A DNA stretch of 64,000 nucleotides from Castellaniella sp036379515. GTDB lineage: Bacteria > Pseudomonadota > Gammaproteobacteria > Burkholderiales > Burkholderiaceae_B. Below the pieces are notes generated by a model. It made no database searches and was not told where the DNA came from. It saw nothing but the letters and a program-made list of their open reading frames with translations. Made by a program: the position numbers and the translations under genes. Where the stretch lies: the NCBI RefSeq assembly GCF_036379515.1, contig NZ_DASVGN010000021.1:74080-138079 (forward strand). The letters are read 5' to 3'. Below are positions 35,501-43,609 of the stretch, in pieces. The first letter of the stretch is position 1. Every line of letters begins with the position of its first letter.

Positions 35501-36332
35501 TGTAGGTATCGCAGATCTTCGAGAGCTCGGCCACATAGGGCCGCATGAGCGCCGCGCCCAGCGCGCAATTCAGACCGATCGTGACGGGCCGCGCATGCCG
35601 GACCGAATTCCAGAAAGCCTCGACCGTCTGCCCCGACAAAATGCGGCCGGATGCATCCGTCACTGTCCCTGAAATCATGACAGGCAGCCGAATGCCGCGT
35701 TCGTCGAAGACAGTTTCAATCGCGAAGATCGCCGCCTTGGCATTGAGCGTGTCGAAAATAGTTTCGATGAGCAGGATATCGACGCCACCATCGAGCAGCC
35801 CATTGATCTGCTCGGTATACGCGACGCGCAACTCTTCGAAGGTCACATTGCGCGCGCCGGGATCATTGACGTCGGGCGATAGCGAGGCCGTCTTGGGCTG
35901 TGGGCCGATGGCCCCGGCCACGAAACGCGGATGATCGGGTGTGGCTACTGCATCGCAAGCTTCACGAGCAAGCTTGGCGGCCGCCAGGTTCATCTCGTAA
36001 GCGATATCCTGCAGGCCGTAGTCAGCCTGGGCCACCCGCGTGGCGCCAAACGTATCCGTTTCGATGACGTCCGAACCCGCCTCCAGGTAGGCCCGATGAA
36101 TATCGCGCAGGATATCGGGGCGCACCAGCGGGAGCAGATCGTTGTTGCCCTTCAGGTCCTTCACATGAGACGCAAAACGCTCGCCTCGGAAATCGGTCTC
36201 GGTCAGCTTGTAGCGCTGGATCATGGTTCCCATGGCGCCATCGAGCACCACGATGCGTTGATCCAGCAGGCGGACGAAATCGGCGCCCCGTGTATAGGAT
36301 TCGATGGGATAAGGCAGGACGGGGTAGCTCAC
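32559..36332 (-). CDS. metH: cobalamin-dependent methionine synthase
   Basis: This 1257-residue modular enzyme transfers a methyl group from methyl-tetrahydrofolate to homocysteine through B12. In order: the homocysteine domain with zinc ligands GLNCALGA and GGCCGTTPDHI; the pterin domain (FINVGERTNVTGSKKF); the cobalamin-binding module with DVHDIGKNIV (axial His); and the SAM reactivation domain (RPAPGYPACPEH). The GTG at 36330-36332 fits the family start. A TACAAT at 36365-36370 (complement strand) is a plausible -10. No riboswitch precedes it, but B12 uptake genes lie just across the divergent region. Confidence 0.96.
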   Translation of the reverse strand: MSYPVLPYPIESYTRGADFVRLLDQRIVVLDGAMGTMIQRYKLTETDFRGERFASHVKDLKGNNDLLPLVRPDILRDIHRAYLEAGSDVIETDTFGATRVAQADYGLQDIAYEMNLAAAKLAREACDAVATPDHPRFVAGAIGPQPKTASLSPDVNDPGARNVTFEELRVAYTEQINGLLDGGVDILLIETIFDTLNAKAAIFAIETVFDERGIRLPVMISGTVTDASGRILSGQTVEAFWNSVRHARPVTIGLNCALGAALMRPYVAELSKICDTYISVYPNAGLPNPMAETGFDETPADTSGMLEEFAQAGLVNVVGGCCGTTPDHIREIARKVKGLPRREPPVIPVKTRLSGLEPLNFDRETLFINVGERTNVTGSKKFLRLIREEKFDEALSVARQQVENGAQIIDVNMDEGMLDALALMPRFLNLLASEPDISRVPVMIDSSKWPVIEAGLRCMQGKCIVNSISMKEGEEPFIEHAKLCRKYGAAVVVMAFDTQGQADTLERKTSICARAYDILVNQVGFPPEDIIFDPNVFAIATGIDEHNPYGVDFIEACGWITKHLPHARVSGGVSNVSFSFRGNEAMREAIHAVFLYYAVKNGLTMGIVNAGQLGVYSDLDPKTRDLVEDVVLNRAEPVGKTDPADERTPTERLVELAETIRGAGTKKEEDLTWREGTVRERLTHSLVHGITTYIVEDTEEVRQEIAGKGGRTIEVIEGPLMDGMNVVGDLFGSGKMFLPQVVKSARVMKQAVGHLLPFIEDEKKLLAEAGGNVRSKGKVVIATVKGDVHDIGKNIVTVVLQCNNFEVINMGVMVPCAKILDKAKEVGADMVGLSGLITPSLEEMAYVASEMQRDEYFLSRNIPLLVGGATTSRVHTAVKIAPNYEGPVIYVPDASRSVQVATSLMSDQVESYLKSVVDEYELVRERHAQRKAQPMLTIGQARASRPAIDWAHYTPPRPKFIGRRTFKHYDLHEILKFLDWTPFFQSWGLMAQFPAILQDDIVGEQARKLYAEGQAMMKRIVEGRWLTANGVVAFYPANSINDDDIEIYRDETRSEVLLTWRGVRQQTQKRSGVDNKCMSDFVAPKDSGVTDYIGMFAVTGGLGIEKHIDQFQKDGDDYSVIMLKALADRLAEGFAETLHARVRRDLWGYVPDETLSNEDVIAEKYQGIRPAPGYPACPEHIVKREMFRVLDCGEIDMELTEGFAMMPASSVCGFYFSHPQSKYFNVGNIGADQVEDYARRTGRDEDDVRRTLASVLR

Positions 36333-36416
36333 AGTCGATCCGGGACGAAAGAAAAAAGGCTTCTATTGTATCGTTCGCGCCTCCGCACCAATCATTGCAC
36401 CGCCGTTTCATCTACC

Positions 36417-36473
36417 TTCAAATTCGAACCGGAATCTGGTATCCTATCGTAAACCCTATAAGGGTTATCCCTA
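36417..36473 (+). promoter_or_regulatory. promoter with alternating CCCT/AGGG sites before the 54-residue gene
   Basis: TTCAAA (36417-36422) and TATCCT (36440-36445) are 17 bases apart and can act as -35/-10. Just downstream AACCCT (36452-36457), AGGGTT (36461-36466) and CCCT (36469-36472) alternate in orientation, forming two overlapping dyads centred on ATA and TTAT. They fall at the start of the transcript and look like a regulator binding region. Confidence 0.5.
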
Positions 36474-36501
36474 ATCAAACCGGCGACTGAAGGAGCATTC
36501 C

Positions 36502-36666
36502 ATGGTGGCACCTTTCTCCAACTACCCCGTGAACCAGGCCTTCGAGCGTCTGATGGCCGAAGAACGTGCAGCCCGTGCCGCACGCACCCAGGATGAACAC
36601 GGCCTGATGCAGCGCATCGCCAACTTCCTGTTGGGGAACCGCTGGCACGCCACACAGGCAGCCTGA
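36502..36666 (+). CDS. 54-residue small protein, unknown function
   Basis: An ATG at 36502 preceded by AAGGAG at ideal spacing opens a 54-residue frame beginning MVAPFSNYPVNQAFERLM and ending NFLLGNRWHATQAA. Its centre is charged and helical (AEERAARAARTQDEHG). It has a convincing promoter and ribosome site and codon use like its neighbours. Size and layout recall small DUF1127/DUF3563-type proteins, but I cannot assign it to a family. It is divergent from metH and followed by structured DNA. Confidence 0.7.
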   Translation: MVAPFSNYPVNQAFERLMAEERAARAARTQDEHGLMQRIANFLLGNRWHATQAA

Positions 36667-36687
36667 ACGCCGCACCAGACGGTACTG

Positions 36688-36798
36688 CCCTCTCTTCAGG
36701 CCGCCATGCTGCGCCAGCTGCTGGAACGGCAGAGAGGGTGATAAAGCCAGTCGGCAACAGGGGGGAGCGTCAAAGAGCCGGTCACACGGCCCCTGTTG
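36688..36798 (+). other. two successive long-range inverted repeats after the small gene
   Basis: CCCTCTCT (36688-36695) pairs with AGAGAGGG (36731-36738), enclosing a CCAG-CTG-CTGG mini-hairpin. CAACAGGGG (36755-36763) pairs with CCCCTGTTG (36790-36798), enclosing GCCG...CGGC. They could be a 3' UTR structure, terminators or a small RNA. The second repeat touches the btuB -35 element. Confidence 0.45.
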
Positions 36799-36824
36799 GA
36801 ACCGCCGAGCCAGCATGATATATT
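36796..36824 (+). promoter_or_regulatory. sigma-70 promoter for the B12-uptake transcript
   Basis: TTGGAA (36796-36801) and TATATT (36819-36824) are separated by 17 bases. Transcription would begin near 36831, shortly before the cobalamin riboswitch and 320 bases before btuB. Confidence 0.6.
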
Positions 36825-36879
36825 GCGCGTCGAAGTCATGTGCTGACTGACGACTGTGCGCACTCAAAAAGGCGCACCA

Positions 36880-37046
36880 GATCAATCAGTTGGTACGACA
36901 AGGTATGCCTCGCAGTGCAATGCGCGGCATTCAAATGGGAAACAGAGGACTCCTCACGAGTCTGGCTGTGCTGCCCCCGCAACGGTGAGCGCGCTGCCCG
37001 GTCGAAAGACCGGACGACGCGCCAGCCCGATACCAGCCTGCTTCAA
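36880..37046 (+). ncRNA. cobalamin (AdoCbl) riboswitch
   Basis: The core motif CTGCCCCCGCAACGGT (36971-36986) is nearly diagnostic. Upstream is AAATGGGAAACAGAGG in the usual place. Downstream are a GAAA-tetraloop hairpin (CCGGTC 36998-37003, GACCGG 37008-37013) and the B12-box-like GCCAGCCCGATACCAGCC (37021-37038). The order and spacing fit the AdoCbl aptamer. It precedes btuB, so high cobalamin should repress the uptake genes. Edges are approximate. Confidence 0.92.
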
Positions 37047-37146
37047 TTTCCTGACTCTTTGTTGATTCACGATCATCAACCACGACCGTGATCGACGAGC
37101 GTTTGCCATCCGGCGTGCGGGGACGCGCGCCCACCAGGACACCATC

Positions 37147-39012
37147 ATGCCCTTTGCCTGTTCACCGTGCCGCTGCACGGTCGCCCTCTGTTTCTTATTC
37201 CCCCTGGCCGCTACGGCCCAATCATTGCCCGATCAAGGCACCATTCCGACACTGCAGGAAATCATCGTCACCGCCAGCCGTGCCCCCGAACCGCTCAGCG
37301 ATGTCGTGGGTGACGTCACTGTGATCGGTCCGCAGCAACTGCAGGCCGCACAGGGCGAAAGCGTCGCCCAGATCATCGGGCAAGCGCCCGGCGTCCAGAT
37401 CACGCCACGCGGCGGGCCCCAGACCCTGACCGGTATTTCCTTGAGAGGCGCCAGCACGCAGGAAACGCTGGTTCTGGTCGACGGCATCCCCGTCAACGGT
37501 GCCTCGTCCGGCGAAACCGCCTTCGCGGCCATAGACCCGTCTACCGTAGAACGCATCGAGATCCTGCGCGGCAGCGCCAGCAGCCTGTACGGGTCCAGTG
37601 CCGTCGGTGGCGTCGTGAACATCATTACCAAGAAAGGCGCACAGGACAAGCCGCTTTCGGCCTGGGCCAACCTGGGATACGGCAGCAACGACACCGCCAA
37701 ATCCAGCCTGGGACTCTCGGGTGCCAGCCACGGCTGGGACTACAGCTTTTCAACGAGCGGGGCCGACAGCCGAGGCTACAACGCCACGCGCAGGCTGGAA
37801 GAAGACGGGACGTCCAATTCCAGCTACAACCCGGATCGGGACGGCTACCACAGCCACGCGTGGTCGGGCACCCTGGGATATCGTTGGGCCCCGGGCCACC
37901 ACGTAGGGCTCACGGCCTACAACGGCTATATCGATGGCGATTACGATGCCGGCTCATCCATCCCCAACGCCCACGCCATCTACCGGCAACAGGCCTACAG
38001 CCTCACCAGCACGGATGAGCTCACCCCCTGGTGGACGAGCAGCCTGCGCTTCGGGTTTTCCAAGGATGGCTACGATGATCGCGCCTACGACAGCACCGTC
38101 GAATCGATCAAGCGTCAATACAACTGGACCCACACCTTCAAGCCTGTCAAAGGCCAGCAGGTGGCGCTGTTCATAGAGCGCACTGAAGAAAACATCTTCG
38201 GATCCAACCTTTATTCCAAGAATCAACGTGACGACACCGCGGCCGGCGCCGTCTACAAAGGGGTGTTTGGCCCAGTCCATCTGCAGGCCAGTGCGCGCAA
38301 CGACCGCTATAGCAGCTATGGCAGCCAGACCACGGGCAGCCTGGGGGCCGACCTGGACCTGGGCGACCACTGGCAAGCGGGCGTGGCCGGCAACACGGGC
38401 TTCAGGGTACCTACGTTCAACGACCTCTACGCCGGACCCGGATGGGGTTCAAATCCGAATCTGAAGCCGGAAAAATCGCGCAACCTGGAAACCCATCTGC
38501 AGTATCAGGCCCACGGGTCACTCCTGCGGGCAACGCTCTACCAGCTGACCATCACCGACATGATCGCGGCGGATTCAGCATTCCAGATGCAGAACCTGGA
38601 TCGCGCGGTGATTCGCGGGCTGACGCTCACCGGAGAGCAACACCTGGGGAACACGACGCTGCGCGCCAGCGCCGATTTCATGGACCCACGCAATGACGCA
38701 CCCCGTGCCAATCAAGGCTCGATGCTCCCCCGCCGGGCACGCCAGGTTTTCCATCTGTCAGCAGAGCAACGCATCCAGGCATGGAAGTTCGGTGCCGAAT
38801 ACCAATACACCGGCAACCGCTACGACGATGCCGCCAATACCACCCCGTTGGGCGGCTACTCACTGGTGAACCTGACGGCCGCCTATGACCTCACGAAATC
38901 CCTGGGAGTGCAGGTGCGCTGGAACAACGTACTCGACAAGGACTACGTTCTGGTAGACGGCTACAACACACCGGGTTCCAATGTGTTCGTGAACCTTTCC
39001 TGGAAAATGTAG
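37147..39012 (+). CDS. btuB: TonB-dependent vitamin B12 receptor
   Basis: This 621-residue outer-membrane receptor has a signal peptide, then a TonB-box-like EIIVTASRA. The plug follows (VAQIIGQAPGVQITPRGG, VERIEILRGSASSLYGSSAVGGVVNIIT). The barrel ends NVFVNLSWKM; the terminal residue is Met rather than Phe. The cobalamin riboswitch immediately upstream makes B12 the expected ligand. It is followed two bases later by a BtuF-like periplasmic protein. Confidence 0.93.
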   Translation: MPFACSPCRCTVALCFLFPLAATAQSLPDQGTIPTLQEIIVTASRAPEPLSDVVGDVTVIGPQQLQAAQGESVAQIIGQAPGVQITPRGGPQTLTGISLRGASTQETLVLVDGIPVNGASSGETAFAAIDPSTVERIEILRGSASSLYGSSAVGGVVNIITKKGAQDKPLSAWANLGYGSNDTAKSSLGLSGASHGWDYSFSTSGADSRGYNATRRLEEDGTSNSSYNPDRDGYHSHAWSGTLGYRWAPGHHVGLTAYNGYIDGDYDAGSSIPNAHAIYRQQAYSLTSTDELTPWWTSSLRFGFSKDGYDDRAYDSTVESIKRQYNWTHTFKPVKGQQVALFIERTEENIFGSNLYSKNQRDDTAAGAVYKGVFGPVHLQASARNDRYSSYGSQTTGSLGADLDLGDHWQAGVAGNTGFRVPTFNDLYAGPGWGSNPNLKPEKSRNLETHLQYQAHGSLLRATLYQLTITDMIAADSAFQMQNLDRAVIRGLTLTGEQHLGNTTLRASADFMDPRNDAPRANQGSMLPRRARQVFHLSAEQRIQAWKFGAEYQYTGNRYDDAANTTPLGGYSLVNLTAAYDLTKSLGVQVRWNNVLDKDYVLVDGYNTPGSNVFVNLSWKM

Positions 39013-39014
39013 CC

Positions 39015-39875
39015 ATGAGGGTGCTCGTCAGAACAGCGTGGGCCTGGTGGGCCGCCTTGTGTCTGGCAAGCATCACCCCTGCTGCTGCGGCGTCTCCCCG
39101 GGTCATTACGCTCGCCCCTAGCGTCACGGAGCTGGTTTTTGCGGCCGGAGCAGGGGCTGACGTCGTGGGTACGGACCGCAACAGCAACTACCCGCCGGCC
39201 GTGCAAGCCCTGCCCCACGTAGGTGACGTCATGCAGCTCGATGACGAAGCCATCCTGGCGCTGCGCCCCACGTTGGTGATCGGATGGCAGCCTTCGCCAA
39301 ACACCTCGGCGCTGGCAGAACGCCTCAAAAGGCTGAAGGTGCCGCTGATCTACGCCAATCCGCAAAGCCTGGAAGATATCCCGACTCTGATCCGCAGCCT
39401 GGGGCGGCGACTGGGCACCGAGAGGGTGGCCAATCAGGAAGCCTCGCATCTGGAGCAACAAATCCGCCAGTTGCACGCGCCCCGCGCCAAAGTCCAGAGC
39501 GTGTTCATTGAAGTCAGCGCCGACCCACTCTACACACTGGGCAAAGACCCGCTCATCAATGACATCCTGAGACACTGCGGCGGGCGCAATCTGTATGCGG
39601 ATTCACGCATCGCCGCCCCGCAAGTCAGCGTCGAATCCGTCCTGCACCTGAACCCCGACGTGGTGATCATGTCACCTGAGGGGCACAACACCCTGCAGGC
39701 CCGACGCAGCTGGTGGGCCCGCTACGGGCTGCCAGCTGCCAAGGACGGGCACTTCTACGCCATCGCCTCCGACTGGCTGCACCGACCCGGGCCACGCCTG
39801 GTCGACGCAGCCGTCGCGCTGTGCAGGGATCTTGAAAGCAGCCGAGAGGCGACCACCCCCCGCGTGCCTCAGTGA
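39015..39875 (+). CDS. btuF: BtuF-like periplasmic cobalamin-binding protein
   Basis: This 286-residue class III solute-binding protein has a signal peptide ending near AAA-SPR. Conserved parts are RVITLAPSVTELVFAAGAG, YPPAVQALPHVGD, LRPTLVIGW and FIEVSADPLYTLGKDPLINDIL. The same family includes heme- and siderophore-binding proteins, but the riboswitch-btuB context supports cobalamin. No BtuC permease or BtuD ATPase follows; the next gene is thiD. The ABC partners must be elsewhere or a different permease is used. Confidence 0.88.
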   Translation: MRVLVRTAWAWWAALCLASITPAAAASPRVITLAPSVTELVFAAGAGADVVGTDRNSNYPPAVQALPHVGDVMQLDDEAILALRPTLVIGWQPSPNTSALAERLKRLKVPLIYANPQSLEDIPTLIRSLGRRLGTERVANQEASHLEQQIRQLHAPRAKVQSVFIEVSADPLYTLGKDPLINDILRHCGGRNLYADSRIAAPQVSVESVLHLNPDVVIMSPEGHNTLQARRSWWARYGLPAAKDGHFYAIASDWLHRPGPRLVDAAVALCRDLESSREATTPRVPQ

Positions 39876-39909
39876 GCATCCAAATGCATTATTCTAGTGA
39901 GCTCTTCAA

Positions 39910-39929
39910 GGGGTGATTCCTGACACCCC
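39910..39929 (+). terminator. weak stem-loop between btuF and thiD
   Basis: GGGGTG (39910-39915) pairs with CACCCC (39924-39929) across eight bases. There is no T-tract. It could slow read-through from the B12 operon into thiD; no thiamine riboswitch motif is visible here. Confidence 0.3.
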
Positions 39930-39947
39930 GCGCCACAGGAGCCCTGC

Positions 39948-40766
39948 ATGATTCCCAACACACTCACCATTGCCGGCGTGGACCCCTCGGGGGGTGCCGG
40001 CGTTCTGGCTGACGTCAAGACGATGAGTGCACTGGGGGCCTACGGAATGGCCGTCATCGCGGCGCTCACGGCACAGAACACACAGGCCGTCACGCAGATC
40101 TGCCCCGTACCGCCAGATTTCGTGGCTGCGCAGATCGACACCCTGTTTTCCGACGTGCGCGTGGACGCGGTCAAGATCGGCATGCTGGGGCAGACCGGCG
40201 TGATCCGGGCTGTCACCGACCGCCTGGCACACTGGAAGCCAACCCATCTTGTCCTGGACCCCGTCATGGTCGCCAAGAGCGGCGACCATCTGCTCGAACG
40301 TCAGGCCGTGGACGCCCTGCGCACAGGGCTGGTCCCGCTGGCCTCGGTCATCACGCCCAACTTGCCGGAAGCAGGCGTCCTGCTGGAACAAAGTCCACCC
40401 GACAACGTGAAGGACATGCGCCGCACGGCCGAGCGGCTACGGCGACTGATGAGTGACCAAGGGGAGCGCTGGGTGTACCTTAAGGGGGGGCACCTCCCCG
40501 GCAGCGACACAGTCGACGTTCTGCACGATGGTGACCGCATGATTGAACTGCCTGGGCAGAGAATCGAAACCAAGAACACGCACGGCACGGGCTGCACGCT
40601 GTCAGCGGCACTGGCTGCACTTCTGCCACGCACACCTGACGTTCCACAAGCCGCCCAAGCAGCCAAAACCTATCTGGAACGAGCTATCGCGGCTTCAGGG
40701 CAGTTGCAGGTCGGTTCAGGCCACGGCCCGGTGCAGCATTTTCACGCATGGTGGCCCAAGGCCTGA
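39948..40766 (+). CDS. thiD: hydroxymethylpyrimidine/phosphomethylpyrimidine kinase
   Basis: This 272-residue ribokinase-like enzyme phosphorylates HMP and HMP-P for thiamine synthesis. Motifs: TIAGVDPSGGAGVLADVKT at the N-terminus, VLDPVMVAKSG, ITPNLPEAG, and the anion hole TKNTHGTGCTLSAA near residue 207. The length is normal. AGGAG precedes the ATG. It is the only dedicated thiamine gene here, though the Nudix fusion at 15081 has a ThiE-like domain. Confidence 0.95.
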   Translation: MIPNTLTIAGVDPSGGAGVLADVKTMSALGAYGMAVIAALTAQNTQAVTQICPVPPDFVAAQIDTLFSDVRVDAVKIGMLGQTGVIRAVTDRLAHWKPTHLVLDPVMVAKSGDHLLERQAVDALRTGLVPLASVITPNLPEAGVLLEQSPPDNVKDMRRTAERLRRLMSDQGERWVYLKGGHLPGSDTVDVLHDGDRMIELPGQRIETKNTHGTGCTLSAALAALLPRTPDVPQAAQAAKTYLERAIAASGQLQVGSGHGPVQHFHAWWPKA

Positions 40767-40822
40767 CCCAGCCAACACCTGCCCTATAATCGAAGCAATA
40801 CAAACTATCAGGCTTTCCCGAC

Positions 40823-41548
40823 ATGAACGTCAATGACATTGCCGAGTCCGATCGCGCTCGATTCAACATGGTCGAACAGCAGATTCGAACCTGGAACGTC
40901 CACGACCAGAAGCTGCTGCAAGCCATCTTCGACATGCCGCGCGAGCGCTTCGTACCGCCGCACCTGAGCGCACTCGCATTTGCCGACACCGAACTCCCTC
41001 TGGTCATCGATGGCGTCGACACGCGCGAATCCATGCTCTCGCCCAAGGTTGAAGCCAAGCTTGCCGCCGAGCTCCACCTGACGCCTACCGATTGCGTGCT
41101 CGAAATCGGCACGGGTTCGGGCTATCAGGCCGCGCTGCTCGCACGCCTCTGCCAGCAAGTGACCAGCATCGAATACGAAAGCCGCCTGTCGGCTTTCGCC
41201 AAGGCCAACCTGGCCCGCAATCAGGTGGCCAACGTCACGGTTGAAACGGGCGACGCCCATGCTGGCTGGGGCACCGCCGAATACGATGCCATCCTGGTCA
41301 CGGGCTCCGTGCCCGCCGTCCCTGATTCCTTAAAGTACCAATTGGCCGTAGGCGGGCGCCTGGTGGTCATCGTGGGGCGCAGCCCCATCATGACGGCCTG
41401 CCGCATCACGCGCACGAGCGCCGCCAACTTCGAAACGACTCAGCTGTTCGACACCTACGTCAAGCCGCTGCGCGGCACCTCGCGGTCGCGCTTCAAGTTC
41501 GAAAACCCGCCAGAACCGCCCGCCATCAAGCAAGCAGCCAACTGCTGA
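40823..41548 (+). CDS. protein-L-isoaspartate O-methyltransferase family protein
   Basis: This 241-residue SAM-dependent methyltransferase has the Pcm N-terminal region (MVEQQIRTWNVHDQKLLQAI, PRERFVPP). Motif I is VLEIGTGSGYQAALLARL near residue 96. SIEYE, a ribose-binding acidic loop, follows. Pcm repairs isoaspartyl residues in ageing proteins. This subgroup, often called PCMT-like, precedes rhodanese/tolC genes in relatives. Here it instead converges on the heptose adenylyltransferase gene four bases away. Confidence 0.88.
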   Translation: MNVNDIAESDRARFNMVEQQIRTWNVHDQKLLQAIFDMPRERFVPPHLSALAFADTELPLVIDGVDTRESMLSPKVEAKLAAELHLTPTDCVLEIGTGSGYQAALLARLCQQVTSIEYESRLSAFAKANLARNQVANVTVETGDAHAGWGTAEYDAILVTGSVPAVPDSLKYQLAVGGRLVVIVGRSPIMTACRITRTSAANFETTQLFDTYVKPLRGTSRSRFKFENPPEPPAIKQAANC

Positions 41549-41552
41549 CGTG

Positions 41553-42044
41553 TCATTGCGCTGTGCGAATCTTTCGCACCAGCGCAGTGGTGGACCGCTG
41601 GAACTCAAAGGGAATGGCAACTGCCCGGCCGCCCCAAGTGCGCACCAGGGCGGTTTCAGGAAGCGTATCCATGTCGTAATCGCCCCCCTTGACGATCACG
41701 TCAGGGTGCAAGGCATCGATCAGCTCCAAAGGCGTGTCCTCAGTGAACCACGTCACGGCATCCACGCACGACAAGGCAGCCAGCATGGCCGCCCTGTCAT
41801 CTTGCGGGTTCAGAGGACGGTCCGGCCCTTTTCCCAAACGCCGCGCAGACGCATCCGTATTGATCGCCACCACCAGCGTGGCACCCAGCTGAGCCGCCCG
41901 ATCCAGATACGTCACATGCCCGCGATGCAGGATGTCGAACACCCCATTGGTGAACACCAGCGGCCGGGCAAAAAGACCGTCATGCACGGCGCGCTCGCAA
42001 GCCTCCGGGTCCAGGACTTTGGTCATGAAGCGTGCCTTGGCCAT
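41553..42044 (-). CDS. rfaE2: D-glycero-beta-D-manno-heptose 1-phosphate adenylyltransferase
   Basis: This 163-residue protein corresponds to the C-terminal nucleotidyl-transferase domain of HldE. It has FTNGVFDILHRGHVTYLD (HxGH), AINTDASARRLGKGPDRPLN, and VKGGDYD. It activates heptose-1-P with ATP to make ADP-heptose for the LPS core. It is encoded alone, without the kinase domain, as in Burkholderiales and Neisseria. The ATG at 42042-42044 overlaps the ubiB stop by one base, with GGAGG six bases upstream. Confidence 0.94.
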   Translation of the reverse strand: MAKARFMTKVLDPEACERAVHDGLFARPLVFTNGVFDILHRGHVTYLDRAAQLGATLVVAINTDASARRLGKGPDRPLNPQDDRAAMLAALSCVDAVTWFTEDTPLELIDALHPDVIVKGGDYDMDTLPETALVRTWGGRAVAIPFEFQRSTTALVRKIRTAQ

Positions 42045-43609
42045 CAGAAGCCTCCACCCCGCGTCAATGCCCACAAAGCGACCCCCAGCCCGACTGCAAG
42101 AATGCCGCACAAGACAATCAGCAGGCGATTGGATTGCTCCTGAACACGCCGCAGACGCTCGAGCTCAGCCTTGACGGCCGGGCCGGCATCGGGGTGATTC
42201 AAGCGGGTATACACCAGACGCGGCACCTGAGGCAGGATCTGCGCCCACTGACTGGCTTCTTGCTCGAGTCGCTGGCGCAAGCCCCGCAGGCCCACGCGCT
42301 GATGCATCCAACGCTCGAGAAACGGTTTTGCCGTTTGCCACAGATCCAGGTTCGGGTCCAGTTCACGCCCCATGCCTTCCACATTGAGCAAAGTCTTCTG
42401 CAGCAGCACGAGCTGGGGCTGGATCTCGACGTTGAAACGACGCGAAGTCTGGAAGAGGCGCAACAACACCTGGCCCAGCGAAATCTCGGCCAGAGGCCGA
42501 TCGAAATAAGGCTCGCACACGGCTCGCACGGCACCCTCAAGTTCTTCTTCACGCGTGGTGGGAGGCACCCAGCCGGATTCTATGTGGAGTTGCGCTACCC
42601 GCCGATAATCACGCTGAAAGAACGCCAGAAAATTCTGCGCCAGATAGTTTTTATCAAACTCGGATAGCGACCCCACGATCCCGAAATCGAGCGCAATGTA
42701 GCGACCCAGCGTTTCCGGGGCATCCGACACGTAGATGTTGCCCGGGTGCATGTCGGCATGGAAGAAGCCGTCTGTGAAAACCTGCATGAAGAAGATTTCC
42801 ACGCCCTGCCGCGCCAGCAGCGGAATGTCGACGCCCAGTTCACGCAGACGGTCAATGTGGCTGATCGGCACACCATACATTCGCTGCATGGTGAACACCT
42901 GATTGGCACAGTATTCCCAGACGACCTCGGGGACTTCAAGCAGGTTGGCGCGCCCGGTATCAGGTCCAAAATTGCGCCTGAGCTGGCTGCAATTGGACGC
43001 TTCGCGCAGCAGGTCGAGCTCATCGTGCAGGTATTTGTCGAACTCGGCGACGACCTCGCGGGGCTTGAGGCGCCGCCCATCGGGAGCCAGCCGTTCAACC
43101 AGCCCCGCCAATACCCGCAGCAGCTTCAGGTCGCGCTCGATGGCTTCGCGCATCCCCGGCCGCAGCACCTTGACCGCGACCTCGCGGCCATCGTGCAGCA
43201 CTGCAAAGTGCACTTGGGCGATGGATGCCGACGCGACGGGATCACGCTCGAATTGCGAAAACAGGACACTGGGGGCCGACCCCAGGGATTCCTCGATGAT
43301 GGCGGCCGCCTGATCCGAAGGAAACGGCGGTACCCGGTCTTGCAGCCGCGCCAGCTCATCGACAATATCCGGGGGGACCAGGTCGCGCCGCGTGGACAGC
43401 ACCTGACCAAATTTGACGTAGATGGGACCCAAGGTTTCAAGGGTCAGGCGCAGGCGCTCGCCCCGCGGACGATGCGGCTTGCGCCCCAGACACACGATTC
43501 GCAGCAACCAGTGGGCCCAGGGGTGTTCAATGCTGGAGAGCACAAGCTCGTCAAGGCGGTACCGCAGGCACACCCAGAAGATGTAGACCAGGCGCAGAAA
43601 AATCAGCAT
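42044..43609 (-). CDS. ubiB: UbiB protein kinase-like ubiquinone biosynthesis factor
   Basis: This 521-residue ADCK/ABC1-family atypical kinase supports aerobic ubiquinone synthesis. The KxGQ signature region reads VKFGQVLSTRRDL. The catalytic region includes VAVKVLRPGM, FFHADMHPGNI and ALDFGIVG. Two C-terminal transmembrane helices end the protein (LLIVLCGILAVGLGVALWAL). It overlaps ubiJ by seven bases and rfaE2 by one. Of two near starts, ATG 43609 matches the family; one six codons earlier is also open. Confidence 0.95.
   Translation of the reverse strand: MLIFLRLVYIFWVCLRYRLDELVLSSIEHPWAHWLLRIVCLGRKPHRPRGERLRLTLETLGPIYVKFGQVLSTRRDLVPPDIVDELARLQDRVPPFPSDQAAAIIEESLGSAPSVLFSQFERDPVASASIAQVHFAVLHDGREVAVKVLRPGMREAIERDLKLLRVLAGLVERLAPDGRRLKPREVVAEFDKYLHDELDLLREASNCSQLRRNFGPDTGRANLLEVPEVVWEYCANQVFTMQRMYGVPISHIDRLRELGVDIPLLARQGVEIFFMQVFTDGFFHADMHPGNIYVSDAPETLGRYIALDFGIVGSLSEFDKNYLAQNFLAFFQRDYRRVAQLHIESGWVPPTTREEELEGAVRAVCEPYFDRPLAEISLGQVLLRLFQTSRRFNVEIQPQLVLLQKTLLNVEGMGRELDPNLDLWQTAKPFLERWMHQRVGLRGLRQRLEQEASQWAQILPQVPRLVYTRLNHPDAGPAVKAELERLRRVQEQSNRLLIVLCGILAVGLGVALWALTRGGGF

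Noticed and set aside
34269..35672. 467-codon open frame on the plus strand
   Set aside because: It is exactly antisense to metH, which has strong domain evidence. Long antisense frames are expected in GC-rich genes.
39876..39947. Possible thiamine (TPP) riboswitch before thiD
   Set aside because: Only a 6-base hairpin is present; the CTGAGA and ACC-CTTxGAACCTGAT-type core is absent.
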